DNA of 20,089 bases from Saccoglossus kowalevskii (GCF_000003605.2 NW_003155740.1:229353-249441); one strand, 5' to 3'; shown: positions 1-9,905, counted from the first letter of the stretch. A program made the numbers and translations. Notes: generated by a model from the sequence alone, not told the origin.

Positions 1-1
1 T

Positions 2-421
2 TTCAGTGAAACCAATGAAAATAGGGGAACAAAACTGAGAACATACAAACTATTCAAAGTAAGCTATAATATGGAAAATTATTTGCAAAACATTTCAAAT
101 TTCAGCCTCAGGAAAATGCTTTCAAAATTCCGTCTGAGTGACCACAACTTAGAAATAGAATTAGGTAGAAGAACAAAGCCCAAAATAGAATTAGAAAATA
201 GACACTGTAATAAATGTAACACTAAAGCATTAGGAGATGAAAAACATTTCCTGCTATTTTGTACTGGCTATATAGAACAAAGAAAAAAACTGTTTGATGA
301 GTGTTCAATAAATATTTACACAATGGATGTGAATTCCATATTTAAAAAGATTATGGAGAATAATATAGCTTTAGCAAAATACTTAAAGAGCACAATTTTT
401 AAAACCACAGAAAGTAATTAA
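2..421 (+). pseudogene. LINE retrotransposon ORF2 C-terminus, 5'-truncated
   Basis: The frame is open from the window edge to the TAA at 419-421, so this is a fragment that enters from the left; the ATG at 71 is internal. The protein reads as the extreme C-terminus that follows reverse transcriptase in L1/Tx1- or CR1-type LINEs: a basic 'GTKLRTYKLFK' stretch, then 'KFRLSDHNLEIELGRR', then a Cys-x2-Cys...His...Cys knuckle ('CNKCNT..DEKHFLLFC'). The knuckle is thought to help bind RNA or target DNA during target-primed reverse transcription. No stop interrupts the visible part, so this copy is younger than the facing LINE at 556-3883. Only about 140 residues are in the window, so the exact clade is uncertain. 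Confidence 0.72.
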
Positions 422-553
422 TTTATTTTTTTATTTTATTTTACTAACATTTTATTTTTTATCTCTTATGTATTGTATGTATTTATGTTCCTTACCATAC
501 AAAAACCCTCTGAAGGTTTTTTAGTAGTGTATTAAAGTTATTATTATTCATTT
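422..553 (+). repeat. LINE 3' UTR and (TTA)n tail
   Basis: The short AT-rich 3' UTR of the LINE above. A small hairpin lies at about 501-522 (AAAAACC, a loop, then GGTTTTT), and the element ends in a TTATTATTATT microsatellite at about 538-549. A 3' hairpin followed by a simple repeat is the usual end of such LINEs and serves as template for the element's own reverse transcriptase. The tail marks the probable 3' end of this copy. Confidence 0.6.
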
Positions 554-555
554 TT

Positions 556-1130
556 AATTCACGTACCGGTGCGAAAAAAAGGGTGGGGGTAATTCTGTCT
601 AGTTGAGTTCAATTCATTTTGAATGACTGACACCAGTCCTAGCCACTTAAGTTTTTGAAGCAAAGAGAGATTGTCTTGGCTTATAGTTTGCCAGGGAATC
701 AGATTATATTCATCAAAAAGATCTGACACTCTCAATATATCTTTTTTCCTGAAGTCTTCAAAATATATCATCTTATTGCCCATCAACATTTTTTCGTTGT
801 TCTATATTATTATATATTATTTTTGTATTCTTTCGGAGAGATTTTGTTTCCGCCTCCCAAGTATCAAAACACTCATTGACAGAGTCACTCAATCGTACCG
901 GCAGCATACTTGTTTTACAATTACAGCTGAAGATGAGATTCTCAGCAACAGGTTTAAGTTGTTTATCTAGAAGCATTTTAGATTGGTGTTCAATATTAAG
1001 GCTTAAATAGCGTTTTATCCGGTTTTATCTTTTTCAGGATATACAAGTTTGGCACATTTAGGCATCCCTGCCCCCTCATTGAATTTCTTGCATTTTTGTC
1101 TATCCCATTCCAAAAAAAATTAAATTATTT
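556..1130 (-). pseudogene. LINE ORF2 C-terminal region, decayed
   Basis: This is the downstream end of a degraded LINE on the minus strand. Pieces lie in more than one frame: 'GNKMIYFEDFRKKDILRVSD' followed by 'LFDEYN' (about 700-780) matches the region after the RT thumb in L1/Tx1-like LINEs, which typically reads 'v.y...w...gI..v.DL'. At about 1020-1080 the frame 'GMPKCAKLVYPEKDKTG' resembles the usual 'GGlgmp' segment. Frameshifts near 785 and stops near 1005 show that it is dead. Its 3' end abuts the tail of the + strand LINE almost exactly. Confidence 0.6.
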
Positions 1131-1149
1131 TGTGAAATTCCTGGACTGT

Positions 1150-1875
1150 CTGCTTTTCAATCATCATTTGTATTACTTGTACTTTACTAAATAAATACCT
1201 CAAGCAATACCCATGTAGATTCTGTAAATGCAGCCACTTTGATTTCTGTCCTCAATGCGGTAATGCCAGAAATGATTTGTTTGTCCTGATTGCTATTTAT
1301 AATAGCAATTTTAAGATTAACATAGCATTGGTGATAGGGGGGGGGGTCACCTTGTCGCACTCCTTTTTGTAGTTTAAAATATCCAGTGCTAAAACCATTG
1401 TTCATTACACAGCCCTCGATATTGTTATAAAGTGTTTTAATCCAAGTTTGAAAATTATGCTCAAATTTAAATTTATTTAAAACCTTGAATAACTGATCAT
1501 ATCGAAAGCCTTCTCAAAATCAATGGCCAATAGCAAAACTTTTAGATTCGCTTTCTTGGTGAATTGGAAGATTTCGACTATTAGTCTAATATATATAATC
1601 ATGAATACTACGGTTTTTTAAAAAGGCGGCCTGTATAAGGTCTATCAGTTTGGAGAGAACCTTTATCCGGACATTTTGAAGCAGGTTTACGTCTACATTC
1701 ATTATAGGTTGTAACGTCCCGGTTTCTCAATTGCGGTAATCCTGATCTGTGATGTAGACAATTCGCCGCTCTCAAATGCACAGTTAAAAGAATCAACTAC
1801 CATTTTCCCCACTATCGCCCAATATTTTTCATGGTTAATCCATCATTTCCCGGGCTTTTGTTTGCTTTCATACTT
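1150..1875 (-). pseudogene. LINE reverse transcriptase domain, decayed
   Basis: Reverse transcriptase blocks can be read in order on the minus strand, spread over shifted frames: 'KSPGNDGLTMK' at about 1830-1862; a 'GELSTSQIRITAIEKPGR' block (RT motif 1 region, about 1710-1770); 'LLLAIDFEKAFDMI' at about 1490-1545 (motif 3, holding the first catalytic Asp); and 'FKLQKGVRQGDP' at about 1345-1380 (motif 4). The expected catalytic 'YADD' box appears as 'FTES' at about 1215-1230, so the enzyme would be inactive even without the frameshifts. The block order and the KSPGxDGL motif suggest the L1/Tx1 group of LINEs. This is intron or intergenic filler, not a host gene. Confidence 0.8.
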
Positions 1876-2083
1876 TTAAATACTTCTCATATAGACAATT
1901 TCCCTTCACACAAATTTTGGGATTGCTCTGACAGTTGTTGGGTATCCAAGTTTACCTAAAACACATCTTCTTTTGTTTCATTTAAATATTCTTGCATGTA
2001 CAGATTAGAATATTGGTTGATTGTGAATTTGTTTATTCGTTTTTTCTGAATTGTTTAAAACATGATTGTTTCTTATTGGCCTT

Positions 2084-2345
2084 CTCCCATCGTCCGAAAC
2101 GCACGGTTTCGCACAAGCCGGCCATTCATAACTGGCCAACGAACCCGTGCGTGATCGTGTTAGGAAAAGCTATGTATTTCGCTGCAGTTAAATTGAGTGG
2201 GCGCGCCAAGAACCTGGCGCTACCAATCAGCGTTGCTGTATCATAGGTTTGAAGATCCAGGGGTCATCACAGATTAAAACAATGGCGGCGTTTAGGCTCT
2301 GCGCTGATTCACAGGGAGTCAAGGCACGTTTCCAATTGAATAAAG
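2084..2345. other. CpG-rich patch with CCAAT box and ATG GCG GCG
   Basis: This stretch stands out from the AT-rich surroundings. I count about 16 CpG dinucleotides in roughly 165 bases at 2090-2255, plus an AscI-type GGCGCGCC palindrome and 'ACCAATCAGCG', a CCAAT-box-like site. Downstream, 'AAAACAATGG' at about 2277-2286 is a good animal start context opening a 23-codon frame (MAAFRLCADSQGVKARFQLN...) that stops at about 2351-2353. It could be a promoter with a first exon, a processed-gene insertion, or simply a CpG-rich part of the LINE. No splice donor was convincing. Confidence 0.3.
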
Positions 2346-2683
2346 ACTATTGAATGTTCAAGTATTTGTGCAAACCGTGTTTTAGCAAACTGACAAAACT
2401 GTCGAAACAGATAACATAACCAATAATATGTCGTTTCTATCGTGAGTTCTAATTGGGTAAATCAAATGAGCCCAAGTGAATATTATAATCGTTTGAGGGC
2501 GTGCGACATACAATAAATCGTGGTGAAATCTTCCAAGGGTTAATGTTGAGGCTTCGACCGAATAAATGGTCTTTGGCTGGCGAAGATGATCCTTTTATCA
2601 CGGGTTAATATCAATTTGCTTGTCCATTTGACCATTTTTTCTTTAGTGAGCCATTGTATTTTTCATCTCGCACCAAAGATGCA

Positions 2684-2965
2684 TTAAACCTCCGATAAGC
2701 AGGACCAGAAACATAAGCAGATAAGCAGAAACGTTTTATGTTCTTCCTTATTAGGCGCATAAGTATTCATTAGTATGAGTGGAGAATCCTCAAACTCCAT
2801 TTTGAGTACTATTAATTGGCCGTCATAGTCATGAAATATATTTTGAACATCGAGTGCTGTGTTCCTAACAACATCATTCCCTTTTTTCGTAAAACGCCAT
2901 AAAAAAACACAAATAACAAACATGAACAAAGTCAATACAAAATCTGATGTTGAAGCAGGCTGCAA
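2684..2965 (-). pseudogene. LINE endonuclease (APE-type) fragment
   Basis: The minus-strand frame contains 'YDGQLIVLKMEFEDSPLILM' followed at once by 'NTYAPN'. This is the central strand of the apurinic endonuclease domain of LINEs (usual form 'GR.i.l.l......l.NvYAPN'). The enzyme nicks target DNA to prime reverse transcription. The fragment lies upstream, in element orientation, of the RT blocks at 1150-1875, as expected. The N-terminal catalytic block and the C-terminal 'SDH' block are not recognisable, so this copy is decayed. Confidence 0.65.
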
Positions 2966-3182
2966 AATCGGACGGCATCTATATTGTACAATTCAACATT
3001 TTTCTGCCAAGCTCTACAAATAATTTTCCCTGAAGTTTCATGTTTAGCAAAATATTACTCACATATTCTTGTTATTTTTTTAAACTGTTATTAAGCTGCG
3101 TTCAAGTTTCGAAGAGTTCCTATAGAAATACTGGTTTCATACGTACAGTCTCATCTTCATTCATGCATGTTTCGGGTATTTG

Positions 3183-3883
3183 TCAAGCAATGTAGCTTTC
3201 CCTACTTGGATTGTCTTTTTTGTATTGCCTCACTTTGACCACTCGTTTGCTGACACAGTCCGTTACGAAGATTTCGTTTCCTGTGCACTTATTTTTCATG
3301 AGTGACTTAGGAGCGGCAAATAGTACCACTCGTGCTATGCTTACATCTACAAACGCAACTCTTATTGACCTTGCCTTTCCCGAACACAGCGGAAGTGACT
3401 GTACACGATGCGCTCTCTGTATAGCGAGGTACTTTTTGACCTTCCCATTGCTGTACGCCTTTTCTATTTCTTCAACTCTTTCGTAGATCTGATTCAAGGA
3501 TGTTTCTATTTCCAATACCTTGCGATTTGTTTTGACAAGGAACTCTCTTATAGGCTCTAATTTGTCTACTAGTGCCTTAATTTGGAATAACAATTTAACA
3601 ATCTTCTTTTCTTGGCAGCTTCATAACTTTCTGTAGGTCGCCATTTTGAATCGCTTGGTCCTGCAGCACCATTTTCATTGCTCGCTTCAATCATTTCATC
3701 GACTTTTCTCTCTTGTTTGTCGTCTCCCGTTGATCCCTCGGTTCCTTGGGCTACCATTACCACGAGGTTATCTAATTCGACACATGCGCAGTCCTCGTGT
3801 ACATTGCATCTTTGTAAACTAATACAAATAACGCAAACATGGGCGCATTCATGGTCAACAGTCGCGACCCATTTGATGACCAA
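3183..3883 (-). pseudogene. LINE ORF1-like region, frameshifted
   Basis: Two overlapping minus-strand frames (3569-3883, then 3183-3593) look like one broken ORF. The first begins with a Cys/His-rich stretch ('HECAHVCVICISLQRCNVHE') and a Glu/Asp-rich linker. The second has a predicted coiled coil ('LVKTNRKVLEIETSLNQIYE' and following residues, about residues 15-50), then 'RAHRVQSLP' and 'RSIRVAFVDVSIARVVLFAA', which resemble the 'RaHRvG...RpIivrF' part of LINE ORF1 RNA-binding domains. Its place upstream of the endonuclease fragment supports this. The zinc-finger reading is weak, and the whole could be a different repeat gene. Confidence 0.45.
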
Positions 3884-4360
3884 AGCTATGTCACTTGATT
3901 ATAATTATCACCTAGTGTATTAATTATAAAAACTTTTATTCTAGCTCAAGTTACAGTGGAGATGCAACCATATGTTTATATTCATCATGAGCGACAATTA
4001 TGCGAAACCTTTTTTTTAACAAACAATCACCTAATATGAAATATCTTTAACACTTATGGTATTCAATATTCATGTCTCGAACGTTTTATTGAATCCGAAC
4101 TGTTGTATACTTTTGATGTAAATTTGCCTGATTGATTGCTGAAACAATTATAAAGAGTGTATTATACAATAGTTATTTGATACCTAGGTGAGTAGTGTTT
4201 TAAAATACGGGAAATATTACCAAAATCCAAACATTCATGCCAAAAGAAATTGTATAAACTTTTAAAATAAACTTTGATGTAACAATGGAAGTGCTGCTCA
4301 ATATATATAATATAATTACGTATAGAAATAGACACAATGTGCTAGTTGAGTCATACTTAC
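3884..4360. other. intron 3 sequence of the left SUR-like gene, no coding signal
   Basis: AT-rich DNA between the LINE relic and the third SUR-like exon. I found no further transporter exon on the minus strand, so intron 3 probably runs past the left edge of the window. The donor for this intron is GTAAGT reading down from 4360. Confidence 0.5.
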
Positions 4361-4549
4361 ATACTGGACCACAGAGTCATAGTAATATTGGGATGCATAT
4401 GTTACCACGCCCGAGACTGCGAGTGAAGGTAAAATCGTGAATATTGTGGTTCCTAAGCGTAAAACAACGGAGTAGGTCATTTGGAGACCATACACTCTGA
4501 AATATGTCCACCATAGGGAAACATCCCTGTTTTGTTCTCTGGCTTTTTT
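4361..4549 (-). CDS. SUR-like ABCC transporter, coding exon 3 (start of TMD1)
   Basis: This exon has 189 nt (63 codons, phase 0 at both ends). It follows the acceptor TTTCTACAG (ending at 4550) and is followed by a perfect GTAAGT donor. It begins 'KKAREQNRDVSLWWTYFRVY' and continues with a hydrophobic segment around 'LGTTIFTILPSLAVSGVV'. In ABCC8/ABCC9 this is the stretch running from the L0 linker into the first helix of TMD1 ('...W.a..raFG....l.s..r...dl..fa.pl...gi'). It joins exon 2 in frame with no missing residues apparent. The next expected exon (rest of TM6-TM7) is not in the window. No stop or frameshift is seen. Confidence 0.82.
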
Positions 4550-4843
4550 CTGTAGAAAGAAAGTTTAATTATTGACTGCAAACAGATCTCGACCAAAATT
4601 AAGATGACGACTTAAATAGTCATTATTTCTTACTAAGTCTGACTAACAGTACAGGAAATCTTAGCTGTGTCTAGATACTGTTGTTTATATAAACAAAATA
4701 TATGACAAGTACATCGTCAAGAAATTATATTTGTTTTTGTTTTCTCGCGGGACGCATATAATTTATCCAAACAGTGTACTACATCAGGCAGTATAATTTG
4801 TCAATGTCTCTAACTAAAACTCTTATTAAATTGTCGTTCTTAC
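4550..4843 (-). other. intron 2 of the left SUR-like gene
   Basis: A 294-nt phase-0 intron bounded by GTAAGA and TTTCTACAG. Nothing else is recognised in it. Confidence 0.7.
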
Positions 4844-5074
4844 CTTTTCAAAGGAGTATGCTTTATAAAATTCTGTCATTACATTTTTACATTCATATTC
4901 ATCAGGTAAGCTCCCCAAATTATTTATTTCCAACGCACGTCTTTTGTCTAATAATATCCACCTTGCCCACCACAGAATAGAACTGGATAATAGATGGGTA
5001 TATGTATCTGTGTAATACATATCTGTTTTTTTCAAGTCATTGGGAGGTTTTGTCTTTGGATGTCCATACGATAT
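4844..5074 (-). CDS. SUR-like ABCC transporter, coding exon 2 (L0 lasso linker)
   Basis: This exon has 231 nt (77 codons, phase 0), with acceptor TTCATTACAG and donor GTAAGA. It opens 'ISYGHPKTKPPNDLKK', matching the post-TMD0 'KTPxExKPPEDL' region of sulfonylurea receptors. It continues 'SSSILWWARWILLDKRRALE', the amphipathic lasso helix, then 'INNLGSLPDEYECKNVMTEF', which corresponds to the 'lr.igkLP...r...ny..' stretch. In SUR proteins this linker holds the receptor against the Kir6 channel pore and helps set gating. The length and order match the family well, and the frame is intact, so the gene looks functional here. Confidence 0.85.
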
Positions 5075-6314
5075 CTGTAATGAACGTGACATGACAGAAA
5101 TAGTTGTTGTTTTTCTTTTGAAATTCGCAATTACAGAGGTAGTGAGTGATATATTCAACAATTGCACGTAGCCCGGGTTTCTGGATTGATGCTATTCTGT
5201 GTAACGTGTTTACTTTGTTGTGGCATCCCTGCTATAATTTACTGCAACTAATCTGTAAACAAGTGACATGATTTAAGTACATACAAATGCGTGTGACGCT
5301 CGACCATGTTATAGAGTACGATTGTTGGTCATAGCATAATCTGGAATTATCTTTGAAGCAGAGGATTATTATTAACTGTTAATGAAAAAGCTTGGAATAT
5401 GAATCTCAGCAGGTCACAGTCATTTTATGAATGCTAGCGCTTGTTTTACAAAATCAAGGGTTGATAGCTAGGATCGTCAGCAAATCTATGATTTTCGAGT
5501 CAAATGTCAAAGTCATATTTAGTAGTTATATGTTCCCGTCATATAACTATAACCTCCAGTCCATTCAAACTTAACGCGTATGTTCTTCATGTAAATTCGA
5601 ATACCTAGTTTCATGTTAAGGACGAAGACCTTAGTCACATTATATGTGTATGTGTATATAGCATTTGACCTACAAGACCTAATTAAATCTTAAGGGCAGA
5701 AGATCAAATTGTCATAGTTTACGTGTATGTATTTGACTTTAACTTGACACATGTGTTTTTTGTTATCCCAATATGTATGTGTTTTTTTGAAGGTCTTTAA
5801 GAACATATATACCACATTTACACTCGTTCCCCAGGCTACTAGTTAGATCTTCTTAAATTTTAACATACACAATTTGCGTATGAAATAATGATGGCTGTAG
5901 AGGGCGCAAAACAACTCGATACTGTAAGCCAATTCGTCGATAAAATGGCATGTTTATGTAATGTATATTTACACTGGCTAGACAAGAACTCCGCCAGCAT
6001 CAAATCAATTCGCATTAGTTCCATATACGATACCATTGCATGTATATGCACCCAATGAAAAATATAAATTCACTTCACCTTGAAGTTTCAAATGTCACCG
6101 AAATATTCACTGTTGATACAGAGGTGATACCATTTGGCAAGATGTGCGTGTTTTTAGTCAGATAACTGTCACCCCACCCAATTCGTCACTTTACTGTTTC
6201 TATACTGGTTGTAGAGGTGACAAGTGCATGGTAAACAAGACACACGACTTGCGAACTGTTCAATAACATCACTCTATGAACATAATTATACACGACATTA
6301 GCAAGTGTACCTAC
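5075..6314 (-). other. intron 1 of the left SUR-like gene
   Basis: About 1.2 kb of AT-rich DNA between the AAG|GTAGGT donor at 6314 and the TTACAG acceptor at 5075. I see no transporter exon, RNA gene or recognisable mobile element inside. The frame at 5860-6051 on the minus strand has no family resemblance. The residues on each side (NIIVNK / ISYGHP) line up with an unbroken stretch of the family, so no exon appears to be missing. Confidence 0.6.
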
Positions 6315-6854
6315 CTTATTGACTATGATGTTAGTTTCAGCAGCAGTGCATAGTAGATATAACAAGATATTGATTATCCCGATATCAAAACGTAAAATAT
6401 TCCAATCAAAACCAATGTACCGTGAAAGAGTGAATGCGGTTATAATCTCTCCAAAAATAGCCATAATCCAGTAAAGCAGCAACCACCATACAAGATGAGG
6501 TCGATTCCAACATTCCATATGGTGGTAATATACTAAACCTGTTATCACACCCAACAATGCCATTAGTTGGGGGATATACAAGTAAGGGTTAGATTCAATA
6601 TTTCGTGATGTGTCAGTCACAACGCCTTCCATTAAACTTATTAACAGCACAGCGAACAACACCATGCATATTGTCCACTTGAAGTTATGCCATGGGTATT
6701 TGAGTAACAGTCTGTGACGACGATAACCTAGATTTGTACAATATCGCAAAATAACCAGTATGATTGAAGCGACGACCATAAATGTTGTATGAATCGCTAT
6801 TTGTACTTGATAGACCGACTGGAGGTTGCATTCCGCGGAGGTACAGTCAAACAT
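6315..6854 (-). CDS. SUR-like (ABCC8/9-like) transporter, coding exon 1 (TMD0)
   Basis: This exon has 540 nt (180 codons) from ATG at 6854 to an AAG|GTAGGT donor. The start codon has A at -3 (GAAAATG) and is the first Met in a frame that fits the family. It encodes five membrane segments (about residues 15-38, 58-79, 92-111, 119-141 and 153-177). Marks of sulfonylurea-receptor TMD0 include 'KYPWHNFKW', 'EGVVTDTS', 'YLYIPQLMALLGVITGLVYY', 'LLLYWIMAIF' and 'IGFDWNILRFD'. SUR TMD0 is the domain that contacts the inward-rectifier K+ channel subunit at the plasma membrane. MRP-type ABCC proteins also have a TMD0, but the similarity to ABCC8/9 is much closer. The gene symbol is left blank because orthology is untested. 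Exons 2 and 3 follow in phase. Confidence 0.85.
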
Positions 6855-7515
6855 TTTCTATTTTATTTAAAAATCAAACGGTTTCTGAAAATATAGAATA
6901 CAGTAGTCTATTTTTATCGTTATCGCTATATTTAAGTATTTTATATATCAGTGAACAACGATAAAAATCACACATGTCAATATGATAGTTGTTTGTTTGT
7001 GCAATCCGATATAATTTATATCATATGTTGATACACATCACATTTTTACTTTTATTTAGAATAAATTCGTTTATATTAGCTTAAATAAGCGCCATTTTGC
7101 TGTGCGTTTCTTTATACCAATGACACGCCGTTACTATCAAAACATCGCAATACAGAGTTAATGTGGAATGTATTTTTAAGAAAGTGAAAAAAACTGACTT
7201 ACCAACTGAATAAAAAGAACGCAGCTGTAATTACAGTGTTGTTGATGATATTCTCTACGCTTACTAGGTAACGTCAGAGCGTTTTCTGCACACACGCGTA
7301 GCAGTGTATATTTTAAAATACTCAAACTACCAGTACATGTTTTCCACTGCGTAATAGCAATAGAGTTTTCACTGCTGCGTAAATCTATGAGACATAAATA
7401 GATTCCATATCGCAGTGTTACCTGTTTCGTAAAACTCGGTTCCAGTGTACGCATATGAATGTAACCTTGGGTGAAAGTTTTTGGACTACTTAGTCAAGAA
7501 AATTATGCTATGCTT
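6855..7515. other. upstream region of the left SUR-like gene
   Basis: This holds the presumed 5' UTR and promoter of the minus-strand SUR-like gene. The first 240 bases are very AT-rich. No single TATA box or initiator can be chosen with confidence, and no coding exon was recognised. The minus-strand frame at 7176-7454 has no family resemblance. Confidence 0.4.
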
Positions 7516-7662
7516 ACGGCACAGTTGGAGGCGAAGAACCAATCACAAGACTGGTTACGAACCAGTTGAGCAAAGCTAACCGAGTTGTAACCTAGATGTG
7601 GTTCATAACCAGTCTTATGATTGGTTGTTGACAAATTATGAATACGCCCCTAACTGTGCCGT
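7516..7662. mobile_element. foldback / MITE-like element with terminal inverted repeats
   Basis: The left end (ACGGCACAGTTGGAGGCG) is the near reverse complement of the right end (CGCCCCTAACTGTGCCGT). The inner parts also pair: 'ACCAATCACAAGACTGGTTA' against 'ATAACCAGTCTTATGATTGG', separated by a loop of about 30 bases. The arms together span roughly 50 bases each, with one indel of about 14 bases in the right arm. It has no ORF. This is the shape of a non-autonomous DNA transposon (MITE). A target-site duplication was not clear. Confidence 0.65.
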
Positions 7663-8480
7663 GCGTTCGGGCCAACCGTTAATTGTTCATAAATGGAGTC
7701 AATTTGTGTAGTTTTCTTGATTTATTCTGCAGATATAGGTAAAATATAGGTAAGGTTTTGGCGAAATTTGAAAGATCGACTAATATTCTTCAACCTGGTA
7801 TTTTCTATAGATTTTATCTTTCACTCTGTTCATCTGTTTTTCCCAGTTTAAAAAATGTGAGCTGGCTGGAGCCTTCGTCCCTTGTGTATTTCTTACACTA
7901 GATACCAACCGATACGCTCATAGGGAGTACGTACAGTTCATTATAGTTCCTGGGCTCCCTGTAGTTTTAAATAAACAGAAACATTGTCCGACTGTAAATA
8001 TCACGCGGTGCTTATCGGGAAAACAATCATAATATTATTATTTTACACTCACTGTCAGCGTCTTTGTTGACTGCACCGTGTGGTTGTTTGGCTCCGCTCG
8101 GGTGTTACCGGTAGTATTTGGTTAAAGTGAAAAAATTGCTTGAATAAATGACAAAGTTATTAAACAATCTTTAATACGGTGTAACTTATGCAGTTATTTG
8201 AATAAAAAATAAATTTTGCCTGCAATATCTAACTACTCTAATTTGTTGAACAAATGTTCAAGTTAACGTCACTGTGTTTGGACCCAAAACATAGATGGGA
8301 GGGAGGGGGAAATGAGTATTATTCTAACAATTTACCACACTAAGAAAAATCACTTACATTCCAATGGTATATGTCCTGAAGAGGAGTGACGTCACATCAG
8401 GTGCATCGATGAGTGAACTCAGCACCGTTGATGGCGCACTATCACTTGTTCACGTCGATGTAGCAGCATCGCTGGCGAGG
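7663..8480. other. intergenic, nothing recognised
   Basis: Mixed-composition DNA with several short GC-richer patches (7990-8115) but no frame that resembles a known protein and no RNA gene. The + strand frame starting at 8364 runs straight into T-rich low-complexity DNA and is not credible. Confidence 0.4.
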
Positions 8481-8487
8481 GTTTGCA

Positions 8488-8790
8488 TTCACTTCATTTC
8501 TATTTTATTTTTTTTAAATCCATTTTCATTTTATTTTTTCAAATCCATTATGTTTTTTTCATCAAATTTCGTTTTAATTTCCAAAGTATTAGTTATTAGT
8601 ATGTTGTTCTTAAATCGAATTTCATTTCCATTTTCAAATCTTTTTTGTTTTCGAATAAAATTTCATTTTTGTTTTTAAATTCATTTCAATTTCCATTTTT
8701 ATTTAGAAGACCATTTTCATTCTCAAAATCATCTTCATTTTGAAGTTCATTTATATTTTGAAAAATCATTTTCGTTTTTATGACTCGATT
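8488..8790 (+). repeat. T-rich imperfect low-complexity repeat (TTTTCATTT-type)
   Basis: Loosely repeated blocks such as ATTTCATTTTCATTTT, TTCAAATCC and TTTTCATTC recur at irregular 10-25 base spacing for about 300 bases. It looks like an old, slipped pyrimidine-rich microsatellite. The frames through it (for example at 8364-8678) are by-products of the composition. Confidence 0.6.
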
Positions 8791-8940
8791 TACGTTTTCA
8801 GCATCCTTTATTTTATGTTTTGTCATATTACCTCAAACCCTGCAAATAGAAGTTTGCATGGAATCATGGGAAGAAACAGTTTGCATTGCCATGTGACAAC
8901 TGTCATAAAGGGGATTGACGAGTCACACTTGTTTACACCC

Positions 8941-9260
8941 TGGAAAGACAATTGAAATCTACTAGATGTGCTTGTGATTTACATAACAAAGAATGTTTAC
9001 AACTCTGGAAGGTCAATTAGAATCTACCAGATGTGCTTGTGATTTACATAACAGAGGATTTTTACAACTCTGCAAGGACAATTGGAATCTACCAGATGTG
9101 CTTGTGATTTACATAACAAAGGATGTTTACAACTCTGGAAGGACAATTGGAATCTACCAGATGTGCTTGTGATTTACATAACAAAGGATGTTTACAACTC
9201 TGGAAGGACAATTGGAATCTACCAGATGTGCTTGTGATTTACATAACAAAGGATGTTTAC
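8941..9260 (+). repeat. 65-bp tandem repeat, about five copies
   Basis: Copies start at 8941, 9006, 9071, 9136 and 9201, exactly 65 bases apart. The consensus begins TGGAAGGACAATTGGAATCT and contains GTGCTTGTGATTTACATAAC. The last two copies are essentially identical, while the first three differ at several sites, suggesting recent expansion at the right end. The last copy is cut after GATGTTTAC, where the LTR-like sequence begins. Confidence 0.93.
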
Positions 9261-9905
9261 GAATACTGACTTGCCTACGTCAGACAGCTGCTAGTCCGCA
9301 TTCTTGCTAGTCTTGCTGCTAGTCCACATTCACATGATTGGCTCATGTGAAAACCCAGGTGGTGTACCGGAATCTTGGCTATTTATGTCTATGAATGGGC
9401 TAGACTGAGGACAGTAGTGGTCCACCATTTCAACTGAGTATCCTATGTGTTGCTGCTGCGATATTGTGAGACAAGCTTTAACACAGGATTCACTTATCAT
9501 ACTGTGAGACTTGTATGAGCTGCTCTGTCATCCCCTGCTATCAGCGGTGCCCTCCTGAATAACAGCGTTTCTCTGCAAGCAAGAATCCTGTATTTCATTG
9601 TTGGTGTGCAGCAGAAGCCATTGACTGTCATCAATTTCCACTACTTTGAACTGTGAGTTATCACCAATGCACACTTCTCTAGGCAATCTTCTTTATTAGT
9701 GTGTTTATTTATCGTATATTATTCTGCACTTTGTTTCTTTTGAGAGGTAATAAAGCTAAGAGCTTCAACTTGATATTTTGGTGTATGTGTATTTCATTTT
9801 CAGTAATATTGCATTGTCACCTTATTTTAGCAGTGAAAAGCCCCCCTGTCCAGTGTCAGTTTTGTGGGTCGCTCTCTCAATATCAATAAGCAGGCCTTAC
9901 ACTGT
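9254..9905 (+). mobile_element. LTR of a Ty3-type (Mag/SURL-like) retrotransposon
   Basis: The stretch from TGTTTACGAATACTGAC to about TTACA is read as a 5' LTR. It has a TATA-like TATTTAT at 9380-9386 and an AATAAA signal at 9749-9754, and it is followed at once by a tRNA-Leu-like primer site and a gag start. The start resembles TGTTACGAATAC ends that I associate with this clade in marine animals. No second LTR is in the window, so both borders are estimates, and U3 could also include the 65-bp tandem repeat to the left. Confidence 0.55.

Noticed and set aside
5860-6051. A 63-codon minus-strand frame inside intron 1 of the left SUR-like gene
   Set aside because: The exons on either side join without missing family residues, and this frame has no membrane or linker motif of the family.
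6855-6964. TATA box for the left SUR-like gene
   Set aside because: Several AT-rich TATA-like strings are present in this stretch and none is better placed than the others.
7176-7454. A 92-codon minus-strand frame upstream of the left SUR-like start
   Set aside because: No family motif and no splice link to the TMD0 exon; the ATG at 6854 already fits the family N-terminus.
8364-8678. A 104-codon + strand frame
   Set aside because: Most of it is Phe/Ser/Ile translated from the T-rich low-complexity repeat; no family resemblance.
8941-9260. CRISPR-like array
   Set aside because: The 65-base unit repeats as a whole with no unique spacers, and the context is an animal genome. The 22-base array at 15001-15506 likewise has no spacers.
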